Source: Shinella zoogloeoides (GTDB taxonomy: Bacteria > Pseudomonadota > Alphaproteobacteria > Rhizobiales > Rhizobiaceae). Taken from it: a DNA stretch of 64,000 bases. Every line of letters begins with the position of its first letter. The first letter of the stretch is position 1. Shown piece after piece: positions 55,119-63,835 of the stretch. Below the pieces are notes generated by a model. The model was given only the letters and a program-made list of their open reading frames with translations, was not told the origin of the DNA and did no database searches. The translations under genes were made by a program, and so were the position numbers. The stretch covers positions 521,063 to 585,062 of the forward strand of contig NZ_CP132313.1 of NCBI RefSeq assembly GCF_030733845.1, in the 5' to 3' direction.

Positions 55119-56402
55119 ATGAAAAGCGGATTGAGAAACAAAGCCTTCCTTGTCGCCGGCAGCCTTGCCGCCACGCTCTGGGCGGGAACCGCCCTTGCCG
55201 ACGGCGTCGTCCTGCGCGCGTTGATGGAGGATGTGCCCGAGACGAAGATCATCGAGGCGCTGCTGCCGGAATTCGAGAAGGAAACCGGCATCAAGGTCGA
55301 ATTCGAGAAGGTCGGCTATGGCGACATGCATGACAAGCTGGTCGCCCAGCTCGTCGGCGGGGAGAGCCAGTACAATCTCCTGTCGGTCGATTTCCTCTGG
55401 GCGGGCGAGTTCCCGGCCGGCGGCTGGCTGGAGGACCTGAAACCCTATGTCGACAAGACCGGCTTCGACCTCGCCCCGGTCATCCCGTCGATGCTGGACC
55501 TTCTCGGCCGCACGGACGAGGCGATGCCGATCCTGCCGATGTACAACTATTCGATGGGGTTGATCTACCGCACGGACCTCCTGGAGAACGCCGATCTCGC
55601 GGCCAAGTTCGAGCAGGCGACCGGCAAGACGCTCGCCGCGCCCGCCACGCTGGACGACTACGTCGCCATTGCGAAATTCATGAAGGCCGAGGGCGGCGTC
55701 AACGGCGCCGCCATGCAGGGCCAGCGCGGCGATCCCAACTCGATGGAGTTCTCCAACTACCTCTTCGCCGCGGGCGGCGACTATTTCGGCAAGGACGGCG
55801 CGGTGGTGCTGAACTCCCCGGAGGGTAAGCACGCGCTGACGCTCTACAAGGACATGATCGGCAACGCCGCCCAGACCGGGGCATTGTCGGCCACGCTCGA
55901 CGATACGATGCGGCTGATGTGCGCGGGCGAATCCTTCTCCATGGTGACCTATTGGTGGATGCTGCCGCAGCTCGACAATGCCGAAGCCTGCCCGAAGGTG
56001 GCCGGCAAGGTGGCGATCTCGGTGATGCCGGGCGGCCATGGCGAAAGCGGCGGCTGGGGCTGGGGCATTCCGAAGAACGTTCCCGATGATCAGAAGGAAG
56101 CCGCCTGGAAGTTCATTTCCTGGGTCCAGTCCAAGGATATCTCGGTGAAGCGCGCGCTGCAGGGTCATGCGCCCGTGCGCTCGGACGTGTTCACCGATCC
56201 GGCGGTGCTGGAAAAGTATCCGTTCTACGCGAAGGCGGGCGAGATCGTCGCGGCGGGCAAGAGCTTCCCGATCTTCACCTATTCGCCGCAATACGAGGAC
56301 CTGCTCGGCACCCAGATCTCGCTTGCCGCCAGCGGCGACGCGACGGTGGATGCCGCGCTGGAAGCCTCGGCCAAGGGCCTTCAGGAACTGCTGGCCAAGT
56401 AA
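55119..56402 (+). CDS. ABC transporter substrate-binding protein (extracellular family 1)
   Basis: 427 residues. Signal peptide GLRNKAFLVAGSLAATLWAG..., cleavage near ALA-DG. Mature part: EALLPEFEKETGIKVEFEKV, YNLLSVDFLWAGEFPAGGWL, MGLIYRTDLLENADLAAKFE and KVAISVMPGGHGESGGWGWG. Resembles polyol/sugar receptors and is paralogous to the frameshifted receptor at 46653, sharing AQ-VGG/LTAS, D-WAGEF and GQR-DP landmarks. The ATG at 55119 has GGAG upstream; the frame opens 11 codons earlier. Intact. Confidence 0.9.
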   Translation: MKSGLRNKAFLVAGSLAATLWAGTALADGVVLRALMEDVPETKIIEALLPEFEKETGIKVEFEKVGYGDMHDKLVAQLVGGESQYNLLSVDFLWAGEFPAGGWLEDLKPYVDKTGFDLAPVIPSMLDLLGRTDEAMPILPMYNYSMGLIYRTDLLENADLAAKFEQATGKTLAAPATLDDYVAIAKFMKAEGGVNGAAMQGQRGDPNSMEFSNYLFAAGGDYFGKDGAVVLNSPEGKHALTLYKDMIGNAAQTGALSATLDDTMRLMCAGESFSMVTYWWMLPQLDNAEACPKVAGKVAISVMPGGHGESGGWGWGIPKNVPDDQKEAAWKFISWVQSKDISVKRALQGHAPVRSDVFTDPAVLEKYPFYAKAGEIVAAGKSFPIFTYSPQYEDLLGTQISLAASGDATVDAALEASAKGLQELLAK

Positions 56403-56491
56403 TCCTCAATGCCTGCGGGCCCCGTATGCGGACCCGCAGGCCGCTATCCGACTTCGCCTCGACGCCGCGAGAATATCAAAGGGATCGTCGC

Positions 56492-57367
56492 ATGAACGCG
56501 ATCGCACGAAACCGGATCCGTGCCGGATGGAGCTTCGCGGCTCCGGGCCTGACCATGCTCGCCGTGGTGATGGGGCTTCCGTTGCTTTACGCGCTGGCGA
56601 TCTCGCTTTCCTCGATGACGATGATCAAGCCGGCATTGAGCTTCGTCGGCATGGCGAATTTCCTGAAGATCGCCGGCGAGCCGCTGTTCTGGCATTCGCT
56701 CTGGCTGACGCTGCGCTATTCGGCGGCCGCCGTCATCGGCGAATTCGTCATCGGCCTGGCGATCGCGCTGATGCTCCGGCAGATTTTTACCGCGCGGGGG
56801 CTCTATTTCGCCATCCTGACCGTGCCGATGGCCATGTCGCCGGTCGCCGTGGCGCTGATCTGGCGCATGCTGCTGCAGCCCAATCTCGGCATCGTCAACC
56901 AGTCGCTCGCGGCGATGGGCCTGCCCATGGTCGACTGGCTCGGCGACAGTTCCATCGCGCTTTCCACGCTGATCTCGATCGACATCTGGCAGCAGACGTC
57001 CTTTGTCGTGCTCCTGCTGTCGGCCGGGCTCGCCTCCCTGCCGAAGGAGCCCTACGAGGCCGCCGAGGTGGACGGCGCGGGCCCGCTCCAGCAGTTCTGG
57101 TACATCACCTTGCCGCTGCTGCGCCCGGTCTCGGTCATCGCCATCGTCATCCAGCTCATCAACGAATTCCGCACCTACGACCTGATCTACGTGCTGACCA
57201 AGGGCGGCCCCGGCGTTTCGACCGAGCTTCTTTCCTTCTTCGCCTACAAGCGCGCCTTCCAGGGCCTGCAGGTGAACGAGGGCTCGGCCGCCGCCTTCAT
57301 CCTGCTCCTGATCATCCTGACGATCACCGTCGTCTTCTTCTGGCTGATCGAGCGCCGGAAGAGCTGA
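56492..57367 (+). CDS. Sugar/polyol ABC permease (MalF/UgpA type)
   Basis: 291 residues, six membrane segments (FAAPGLTMLAVVMGLPLLYA first), EAA loop EPYEAAEVDGAGPLQQFWYI and the family stretch ELLSFFAYKRAFQGLQVNEG. ATG 56492 has AAGGGAT upstream; the open frame starts 22 codons earlier. Forms the transporter with 53174, 54278 and 55119. Confidence 0.9.
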   Translation: MNAIARNRIRAGWSFAAPGLTMLAVVMGLPLLYALAISLSSMTMIKPALSFVGMANFLKIAGEPLFWHSLWLTLRYSAAAVIGEFVIGLAIALMLRQIFTARGLYFAILTVPMAMSPVAVALIWRMLLQPNLGIVNQSLAAMGLPMVDWLGDSSIALSTLISIDIWQQTSFVVLLLSAGLASLPKEPYEAAEVDGAGPLQQFWYITLPLLRPVSVIAIVIQLINEFRTYDLIYVLTKGGPGVSTELLSFFAYKRAFQGLQVNEGSAAAFILLLIILTITVVFFWLIERRKS

Positions 57368-57436
57368 ACGCCTTTCCCAACCCTCTAACCCAAGACTCGC
57401 CTCATGCCCTGCGGCTGGCGGACAACGGAGAACGAC

Positions 57437-58243
57437 ATGACGAAATTTGCCGATCTTTTCCCCGCGATCAAACCGGTCATCGCAATGGTTCACCTGAACC
57501 CGATGCCCGGCACCCCGCTCTACGACGCCGACGCCGGGATCGAGGGCATCTACCGGAGCGCCTTGCGGGACCTCGACGCCCTGCAGGCCGCCGGGGTCGA
57601 CGCCGTGATGTTCGGCAACGAAAACGACCGTCCCTACGAGCTCAAGGTCGATATCGCCACCACCTCCGCCATGGCCTTCGTCATCGGCCGCCTGGCCGAG
57701 CGGATCGAAAAGCCCTTCGGCGTCAACGTGCTGTGGGATCCCGATAGCACCGTCGCGCTGGCGGCGGCGACCGGCGCGTCCTTCGTGCGCGAGATCTTCA
57801 CGGGCACCTATGCCTCCGACATGGGGCCGTGGACCCCGAACGCCGGCCGCGCCATGCGCCGCGCGCGCCAGCTCGACCGCAAGGACCTGGTGATCCTCAA
57901 CAACGTCTCGGCCGAATTCGCCGCCTCGCTCGACAGCCGCCCGCTGGCGGACCGGGCGCGCTCGGCGGTGTTCTCCTCCATCCCCGATGCCGTGCTGGTC
58001 TCGGGCGCGATCACCGGGGAATCGGCGAAGATGGTCGATCTGGAATCGGTCAAGAAAGTGCTGCCCGACACTCCGGTCCTCGCCAATACCGGCGTCAAGC
58101 ATGCGACGGTCGCCGACGTGCTGAAGGTCGCCGACGGCTGCGTCGTGGGCTCCTCGCTGAAGATAGACGGCCACACCTGGAATGCCGTCGATCCGCAGCG
58201 CGCGAAGGACTTTATGGCCATCGTGCGCAAGACGCGCGGCTGA
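57437..58243 (+). CDS. BtpA/SgcQ-family TIM-barrel protein
   Basis: 268 residues. Family marks: KPVIAMVHLNPMPGTPLYDA, GVDAVMFGNENDRPYELKVD, PFGVNVLWDPDSTVALAAAT, VREIFTGTYASDMGPW and ADGCVVGSSLKIDGHTWNAV. The fold is a TIM barrel with a phosphate-binding-type C-terminus. The family was named from a photosystem I biogenesis factor, but bacterial relatives (for example SgcQ) lie in sugar operons and have no settled reaction. Here it ends an SDR-ABC operon opposite a FGGY kinase and HAD phosphatase, so an aldolase- or epimerase-like step on a phosphorylated sugar is a reasonable guess. Confidence 0.85.
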   Translation: MTKFADLFPAIKPVIAMVHLNPMPGTPLYDADAGIEGIYRSALRDLDALQAAGVDAVMFGNENDRPYELKVDIATTSAMAFVIGRLAERIEKPFGVNVLWDPDSTVALAAATGASFVREIFTGTYASDMGPWTPNAGRAMRRARQLDRKDLVILNNVSAEFAASLDSRPLADRARSAVFSSIPDAVLVSGAITGESAKMVDLESVKKVLPDTPVLANTGVKHATVADVLKVADGCVVGSSLKIDGHTWNAVDPQRAKDFMAIVRKTRG

Positions 58244-58250
58244 CCGGACA

Positions 58251-58280
58251 GACCGGGTGCGCGACCTCGCGCGCCTGGTC
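58251..58280 (+). terminator. Long hairpin after the BtpA-family gene
   Basis: A 14-bp stem with two G-U pairs (GACCGGGTGCGCGA / TCGCGCGCCTGGTC) and a two-base centre, so a few inner pairs must open to form the loop. It begins eight bases after the stop. No T-run follows. It probably marks the 3' end of the polyol operon mRNA. The rest of the 58244-58478 gap shows no gene. Confidence 0.5.
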
Positions 58281-58478
58281 TAACGTCGGCAGAGGCCTCC
58301 ACCTAGGTGTTCAATCCCAGCATCTGGTGGATCGGATTGAGGCGAAACTGTTCGGCTATCCGGCTCCTTCGGGCCTGCCTTCAAATCCGCGGTCGTCGCT
58401 CGCTTTCTATCGCATTTGACATCGAGTGGCACGCGAGGTGTCGCGCTGTCATCCTGAATTGGTCACGTCCGGCAAGCC

Positions 58479-59444
58479 TCATCCCAACGCTGTGCCAAAC
58501 AGCTCGCTGCGGCAATGATCGAGGAAGTCGCGTACGAGCTCGCTGTCTTTCAGGAACCGTGCCGAGCCGAAATAGACCGATACCGGCGTCAGCTCGGGCA
58601 GGGCGACCGCATTGATCTCGTCGTTGCCCGGTTCGACGGACCAGGACGGCAGGATCGAAAAGCCGAGGCCCTCGGCGATGCAGCGCTTGATGCTGACGCT
58701 GGAGGAAACCGAGATCAGCGGATCGACGGTTGCGCCGGTGCGGCTGAGGAAATCGATCGCGATATCGCGCACAGTCTGTCCCGGTTCGTGGGAGACGAAG
58801 GGCCGGCCCCGCGCCCATTCGGGCACGGCGCTTGATTTCGGCGGCGGCCCCCAGGCCCGCGGAAAGACGAGCGACAGCCCGTAGCGCCCGAGCAGTTGCT
58901 GCATGACGATGGGGTCGCCGAAATGCCGCTCGGCGATGAAGATGTCGAGGCTGCCCTGCCGCACCAGATCGGCTAGCGCCGTGTCGCGTTCGTAGACGAC
59001 CAGCTCCACGTCTGGCCGGGTCTCGTGAAACGTGCGCACGACGCGCGGGAACAGGTCGTGGAAAATACCCTGCGGCATGCCGATGCGCAGCACCGGCCGC
59101 TGCCGTTCCATCAGCCGCGTCAGCCGGCTCAGCATCATGTCGAATTCGGGCCGGATCAGCTCGTAAAGCGCCAGGCCCCGCGGCGTCAGCACGACACGCC
59201 GCGCCCCGCGCTCGGCGACGACCAGACGCTCGCCGAGGAGATGTTCAAGCCGTCGGATGTGGTTTGCCACCGAGGGGTGGCTGAGATTGAGTTCTCGCGC
59301 GGCGGCGGAATAGGAGCCGGTGCGACCGAGCTGGTAGAACGTCTGAACGAGGGGAAGACTGATCGCGGGCAAGAAGACATGTCCGTCAGTGAGAGAGATC
59401 GGTACGGAAAGGATAGGCTTTCGCCGCACGCCGCCACAAGGCAT
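58479..59444 (-). CDS. LysR-family transcriptional regulator
   Basis: 321 residues. The helix-turn-helix is TFYQLGRTGSYSAAARELNL and SHPSVANHIRRLEHLLGERL, residues about 33-75; the effector domain starts VLRIGMPQGIFHDLFPRVVR. The first 30 residues lie before the usual LysR start, so the true start may be downstream (for example a TTG near residue 25). Divergent from the FAD/[2Fe-2S] dehydrogenase operon with about 110 bases between, so it probably regulates it. Confidence 0.85.
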   Translation of the reverse strand: MPCGGVRRKPILSVPISLTDGHVFLPAISLPLVQTFYQLGRTGSYSAAARELNLSHPSVANHIRRLEHLLGERLVVAERGARRVVLTPRGLALYELIRPEFDMMLSRLTRLMERQRPVLRIGMPQGIFHDLFPRVVRTFHETRPDVELVVYERDTALADLVRQGSLDIFIAERHFGDPIVMQQLLGRYGLSLVFPRAWGPPPKSSAVPEWARGRPFVSHEPGQTVRDIAIDFLSRTGATVDPLISVSSSVSIKRCIAEGLGFSILPSWSVEPGNDEINAVALPELTPVSVYFGSARFLKDSELVRDFLDHCRSELFGTALG

Positions 59445-59556
59445 GCGGGGCGCCGAGTTGTAAATTTTTTTAGAACTTCTCCGCGAGTTCTTTTATCGAC
59501 GCCCTTTCCGGCCACGCGCTACGATCCATCCGGTCATCGCGGGATTTACGGAAAAC

Positions 59557-60726
59557 GTGCGCAAGGAAAACTCGCCCCCTCCGGTCGTGATTGTGGGCGC
59601 CGGCATTGTCGGCGCGGCCACCGCTGCCTTTCTGTCGCTGTCGGGCACCTCGGTCCGCCTGCTCGAAGCGGCCGTTCCTGCCGCCGAGGCGACGGGTGCG
59701 GCGGATGGCGCGGTCTCGGTGGCCAGCAAGCGGCCGGGACCGATGATGACTATTGCGCGCGCCGGTGCCGCGCTCTACCGCACGCTTGCCGACGAGGGCC
59801 TGTTCGCCGGTCTCTTCCACTCACGCCCCACCTTCCTCATCGCAATGAACGAGGGAGAAGCACAGGTTCTGGCCGCCCATGCCGACGCGCTGACAGAGGC
59901 GGGCGCCGCCGTGCGCTGGTTGGCGCGTGCCGATATCGGCCGCAGGCTGCCGTCCGTTTCCACCGTGGCCGTCGCCGCACTCGAGGTGGAGGGCGAAGGC
60001 CATGCCGTCGGCTACGATATCGTCGCCCGGCTCATCGCTGCGGCGGGACTGACGGTCGAACGCAACACGCCGGTAAGCGGGATCGAGTTCGACCGGGCGG
60101 ATGGCCGGGTCAGCGGGGTGCGCACCGGCGAACGGGTGATTCCCGCTTCCGCTGTCGTGGTCGCGGCAGGCGGCGGCGCCGGCCGGCTCGTTGGTCTGCC
60201 CGATGTCTCGCGCCCCCGGCGCGGCCAGCAACTGGTGACCGAGCGCGCGCCAGGCCTCAACGGTGCGCTGCCTGGCTCGCTCCTCTCCTGCAGCTATCTG
60301 TTGAGCAAGAAGGCCGAGCACGGCGTCGATCCGCGAGGGTACGGCGTGGTGATCGATCCGTTGCGAACCGGCCAGTTCCTGATCGGTTCGACCCGCGAGG
60401 AAGGCGAGACAAGCCGCGAGAACGACATCGAGGCGGTCGCCCGCCTGGCCGCCTCGGCGCGCGAGATGGTGCCGGACCTTGCGCGCCTGCGGATCATCCG
60501 CTGCTTTGCCGGCATCCGCACCGCCATGAGTGACGGTCTGCCGATGATCGGCCGCATGCCCGCGGCCGACAATCTTTTCGTGGCGGCCGGTTTCGAGGGG
60601 GACGGCATCTGTCTCGGCCCGCTCACCGGCCGGGTCGTTGCCGCCCTCGTGCAGGGACGTGATCCCGGTATCGACCTTTCCGCCTTCGATCCGGCGCGCT
60701 TTGCCGGCGAAAGGATCGCGGCATGA
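59557..60726 (+). CDS. FAD-dependent oxidoreductase, DAO type (beta subunit of HcnABC/Oox/Lhp-type dehydrogenase)
   Basis: 389 residues. The FAD motif VVIVGAGIVGAATAAFLSLS opens a D-amino-acid-oxidase fold; RPRRGQQLVTERAPG, GYGVVIDPLRTGQFLIGSTR, RIIRCFAGIRTAMSDGLPMI and FVAAGFEGDGICLGPLTGRV are typical of HcnC/OoxB/LhpB-like subunits. With the next two genes it should form a heterotrimeric membrane-linked dehydrogenase for an amine, opine or imino acid (for example D-hydroxyproline or an opine). GTG is the start. The stop overlaps the next start (ATGA). Confidence 0.87.
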   Translation: MRKENSPPPVVIVGAGIVGAATAAFLSLSGTSVRLLEAAVPAAEATGAADGAVSVASKRPGPMMTIARAGAALYRTLADEGLFAGLFHSRPTFLIAMNEGEAQVLAAHADALTEAGAAVRWLARADIGRRLPSVSTVAVAALEVEGEGHAVGYDIVARLIAAAGLTVERNTPVSGIEFDRADGRVSGVRTGERVIPASAVVVAAGGGAGRLVGLPDVSRPRRGQQLVTERAPGLNGALPGSLLSCSYLLSKKAEHGVDPRGYGVVIDPLRTGQFLIGSTREEGETSRENDIEAVARLAASAREMVPDLARLRIIRCFAGIRTAMSDGLPMIGRMPAADNLFVAAGFEGDGICLGPLTGRVVAALVQGRDPGIDLSAFDPARFAGERIAA

Positions 60727-60980
60727 CAGCGGGTGGAGCGTTCTTCTGGCGCGGCATGCCGGTGCCCTTTCGCCGCGGCGAGAGCATAGCCGCGGCGCTG
60801 GCCGGCGTCGGTGTGCATGCCTTTGGTGGTGATCCTTCGGGTGCGGCGACGCGCTACTTCTGCGGCATCGGCGCCTGCCAGTGCTGTCTCGTGCGGGTCG
60901 ACGGCCTGACGAAGGAAGCCTGCCTCGAACCGGCCGTGGACGATATCCGCGTCACGGCACTGGAGGACGGCGATGGTTGA
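60723..60980 (+). CDS. Small [2Fe-2S] subunit of the dehydrogenase (HcnA/LhpE-like)
   Basis: 85 residues. The plant-type cluster ligands are Cys47, Cys52, Cys55 and Cys67 (C-x4-C-x2-C-x11-C); Cys54 is an extra cysteine. Upstream FRRGESIAAALAGVGVHAFG is the usual N-terminal part of these gamma subunits. It carries electrons between the two flavoprotein subunits encoded on either side, both of which it overlaps. Confidence 0.9.
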   Translation: MTAGGAFFWRGMPVPFRRGESIAAALAGVGVHAFGGDPSGAATRYFCGIGACQCCLVRVDGLTKEACLEPAVDDIRVTALEDGDG

Positions 60981-62304
60981 GCCGGACCTTCTCGTCGTCG
61001 GCGGCGGCCCTGCCGGCATTTCGGCCGCCCTTGCCGCTACCACGGCGGGCCTCTCCGTTCTCCTGTGCGAGCAGCGCAGCGCGCTCGGCGGCGCCATTCA
61101 TCGACAGCCGGCGGAGGGCGTGCCGCCCGTTCCCGCCGTTCCCTCGCTTGCCGGCCGGTGGGCGGATCTTTCGGCAAGGCTTGCCGCGGCCCCGGTGCGT
61201 GTGCTGACGCGGCACGCCTTCCTTGGCATCGACAGCACGGATGCCGTGCTTGTCGATGACCGTGCGGCGGGCAAGGTGCGGGTATTTCGTCCGCGCGCCG
61301 TCGTGCTTGCCGGCGGCGCCGTCGAGCGCGTGCGCCCGCGGCCCGGCTGGCACCTGCCGGGTGTTGCTACAGCCGGCGGGCTCCAGGTCATGCTCAAGGA
61401 GGGCCGCGCGCCGAAGGGCCGCGTCTTATTGGCCGGCAGCGGACCGCTGCTGCTGGCGCTGGCGGCACAGATGACCGCAGCGGGCTGTCCGCCAGTCGCG
61501 GTCGTCGAGGCCGGCAATACCCTCGCGCATCCAGCCGCTGCCCTCGGCCTCCTCGCACAGCCCCGCCTCGTCGCCGATACCGCATCGATGATGATGCCCG
61601 TGCTGCGCCGCCGCTTTGCCTGGTGGCGGGGCACGGAGCTGACCGCGATCTCGGCCTCCGGCGAAAGGCTGGTCGCCTGCCTGCGCCGTAACGACGGGCA
61701 TGAGGAGCGGCTGGAGGTCGACCGCATCGCACTGCATGACGGCCTGCGTCCCAACGATTTCGCCCTGCCGGCCATGCGCCGTGCCGGCGGCATCCTTATC
61801 GAACGCGCCGGTGACGTGCGCGAGGTTCTGGGCGCACATGCGGCTGAAGCAGACGGAACCCGCGCGGGCCATACGATTGCCGCACGGCTCACTGGCCGCC
61901 CGGTACAGGGTGAGCCGTCCGCCATCGCCCGGGCCCGAACGTTTCAGGCTGCTCTCGCTGGCCTCTTCTCCCCCGCCACCGGCAGCGCGAACCTCGCCGA
62001 TCTGCCGGCGGAGACCGTGCTCTGCCGATGCGAAAACCGCACGGTTGGCGAACTGAAGGGCCTGCTGTCCGGCCCGGATGCCCTTTCGCCCCGTGAGTTG
62101 CGCCTCAACGGCCGGTTCGGCATGGGCGCCTGCCAGGGCCGGTTCTGCATGGATCATACGCTCGCCGTCGTGGAGGCGCTTCGCCCGGCCGCGCACTCCT
62201 TGGACGCGGCAGCGGTAGGCGGGCACCGCTGGCCGCTGCGTCCGGTCTGCCTTTCCGCCCTTGCCGATGCCATCCCGGGCAGTGCGCAGGCACCGCCGTC
62301 CTGA
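60973..62304 (+). CDS. FAD/NAD(P)-binding oxidoreductase with C-terminal [2Fe-2S] domain (HcnB/OoxA/LhpF-like)
   Basis: 443 residues. N-terminal FAD site LLVVGGGPAGISAALAATTA and a second nucleotide site near VLLAGSGPLLLALAAQM; the C-terminal BFD-like cluster is formed by cysteines in VLCRCENRTVGELK and MGACQGRFCMDH. This architecture is that of the alpha subunit of hydrogen cyanide synthase, octopine/nopaline oxidase and D-hydroxyproline dehydrogenase. It starts with an 8-base overlap with the small subunit gene. The substrate is probably the cargo of the family-5 receptor encoded next. Confidence 0.88.
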   Translation: MVEPDLLVVGGGPAGISAALAATTAGLSVLLCEQRSALGGAIHRQPAEGVPPVPAVPSLAGRWADLSARLAAAPVRVLTRHAFLGIDSTDAVLVDDRAAGKVRVFRPRAVVLAGGAVERVRPRPGWHLPGVATAGGLQVMLKEGRAPKGRVLLAGSGPLLLALAAQMTAAGCPPVAVVEAGNTLAHPAAALGLLAQPRLVADTASMMMPVLRRRFAWWRGTELTAISASGERLVACLRRNDGHEERLEVDRIALHDGLRPNDFALPAMRRAGGILIERAGDVREVLGAHAAEADGTRAGHTIAARLTGRPVQGEPSAIARARTFQAALAGLFSPATGSANLADLPAETVLCRCENRTVGELKGLLSGPDALSPRELRLNGRFGMGACQGRFCMDHTLAVVEALRPAAHSLDAAAVGGHRWPLRPVCLSALADAIPGSAQAPPS

Positions 62305-62347
62305 AAGGTCTCGTTCAACGCATGCACACGATAAAAGGGGAATGCAT

Positions 62348-63835
62348 ATGAACAGAACGATGCGAACTCTCTCGTCAGGCCTTGTCCTCCTGCTGGCATC
62401 CGTTGTCGCCGCGCCCTTGGCGTCGGCGCAGTCCGTGACCATTGCCATCGGCTCGGAGCCGTCCACCCTCGATGCCCAGCTGCGCGACGACGGCGGGGAG
62501 CGTCAGGTCAACGACAATATCTACGAAGCCCTGATGGCACGTACGCCGACCGGCGAACTGGTGCCGGGGCTCGCCGCTGCCGCGCCCGTGCAGATCGACG
62601 AGAAAACCTGGGAATTCAAGCTGCGCGACGGCATCAAGTTCCACAATGGCGAGGTCTTCAACGCCGATGCCGTCGTCGCTTCCGTGCTGCGTGTCATCGA
62701 TCCCGCCAACAAGTCCGAGCAGATGGCCTATCTCGGCCCGCTCGCCGGCGCCGAGAAGGTGGACGACCTGACGGTGCGCATCGTGACGTCGGCGCCAGAC
62801 CCGATCCTGCCGGCGCGCATGTATTGGCTGAAGATGGTGCCGGCCGCTTATTCGAAGGATCCAGCGATCGGTGAGAAACCGGTCGGAACAGGCCCGTATA
62901 CATTCGTCGGCTGGGACCGGGGCAACAGTATCGCTCTTTCCGCCAATGCCGATTACTGGGGTGGCGCGCCGCAGATCGACGACGTGACCTTCCGCTTCGT
63001 CACGGAAGCCGGCACGCGGCTTTCCGGGCTGATGGCCGGAGAATTCGACGTGATCGTCAACCTCCTGCCGGAATTCGCCGACAGCGTTCCACAAGCCAAG
63101 ACGGTCAGCGGCCTCGACACGTCCGTCATCATCCTCGGTATCGACAATCCGGCGGTGAAGGACGTGCGGGTGCGCCGGGCGCTGAACATGGCCATCGACC
63201 GCCAGACGCTGGCCGACAGCCTCTTCGCCGGCCATGCGGGCGTGACGAAAGGGCAGCTGATCCTGCCGGGCGCCTTCGGCTACAACGAAGATCTCGCGGC
63301 TTGGCCCTATGATCCGGCAGGGGCCAAGGCCCTGATCGAGGAGGCGGGCGCCACCGGCACGGTGATCAACCTTGTCGGCGAATCCGGCCGCTGGCTGAAG
63401 GACCGCGAGATGATCGAGGCGATCGCCGCCTACTGGACGGAGATCGGCATAAAGGTGAATGTCGAGATCCTCGAATTCTCGGTCTATCTCGACCGCATCT
63501 TCGACATGAGCAAGCGGCCCGACAGCTATTTCGTGCTCAATTCCAACGAACTGTTCGATGCCGACCGGGAAATGGCCTTCGCCTACGAGCCCGGCCAGGG
63601 CGGCGCGGCCAACAGCGACAAGGCGCTGGGCGAAGCGATCGTCGCGGCCCGCTCGCAGGTCGACGTGGAAAAGCGCAAGGCCGCCTACAAGGAGATCACC
63701 CGCAAGATCAACGAAGAGGCCTATGACGTGCCGCTGCTCAATCACCGCGACATATACGGCCTATCGGCGCGCATGGACTGGCAGCCGCGCGTCGATGCCA
63801 AGCTGATCGTCAAGGAAATGAAGGTCAATGAATGA
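62348..63835 (+). CDS. Family 5 (peptide/opine type) ABC transporter substrate-binding protein
   Basis: 495 residues. Signal peptide MRTLSSGLVLLLASVVAAPL, cleavage near ASA-QS. Family-5 fold: IAIGSEPSTLDAQLRDDGGE, the NIYEALMARTPTGELVPGLA entry block, WEFKLRDGIKFHNGEVFNAD, GTGPYTFVGW and RRALNMAIDRQTLADSLFAG. The ATG at 62348 has AAAGGGGA upstream; an open frame starts 29 codons earlier. It follows the three-subunit dehydrogenase by 43 bases and so probably brings in its substrate. Its permeases would lie beyond the right edge. Confidence 0.9.
   Translation: MNRTMRTLSSGLVLLLASVVAAPLASAQSVTIAIGSEPSTLDAQLRDDGGERQVNDNIYEALMARTPTGELVPGLAAAAPVQIDEKTWEFKLRDGIKFHNGEVFNADAVVASVLRVIDPANKSEQMAYLGPLAGAEKVDDLTVRIVTSAPDPILPARMYWLKMVPAAYSKDPAIGEKPVGTGPYTFVGWDRGNSIALSANADYWGGAPQIDDVTFRFVTEAGTRLSGLMAGEFDVIVNLLPEFADSVPQAKTVSGLDTSVIILGIDNPAVKDVRVRRALNMAIDRQTLADSLFAGHAGVTKGQLILPGAFGYNEDLAAWPYDPAGAKALIEEAGATGTVINLVGESGRWLKDREMIEAIAAYWTEIGIKVNVEILEFSVYLDRIFDMSKRPDSYFVLNSNELFDADREMAFAYEPGQGGAANSDKALGEAIVAARSQVDVEKRKAAYKEITRKINEEAYDVPLLNHRDIYGLSARMDWQPRVDAKLIVKEMKVNE

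Noticed and set aside
52289..55294. A 1001-codon open frame on the minus strand opposite the SDR and ABC genes
   Set aside because: It is antisense to well-supported genes, has arginine- and histidine-rich composition without domains, and is the expected by-product of high-GC codon usage.
58281..58478. Remnant of an insertion sequence or small gene between the BtpA-family and LysR genes
   Set aside because: Short frames here show no transposase motif, ribosome site or terminal repeats.
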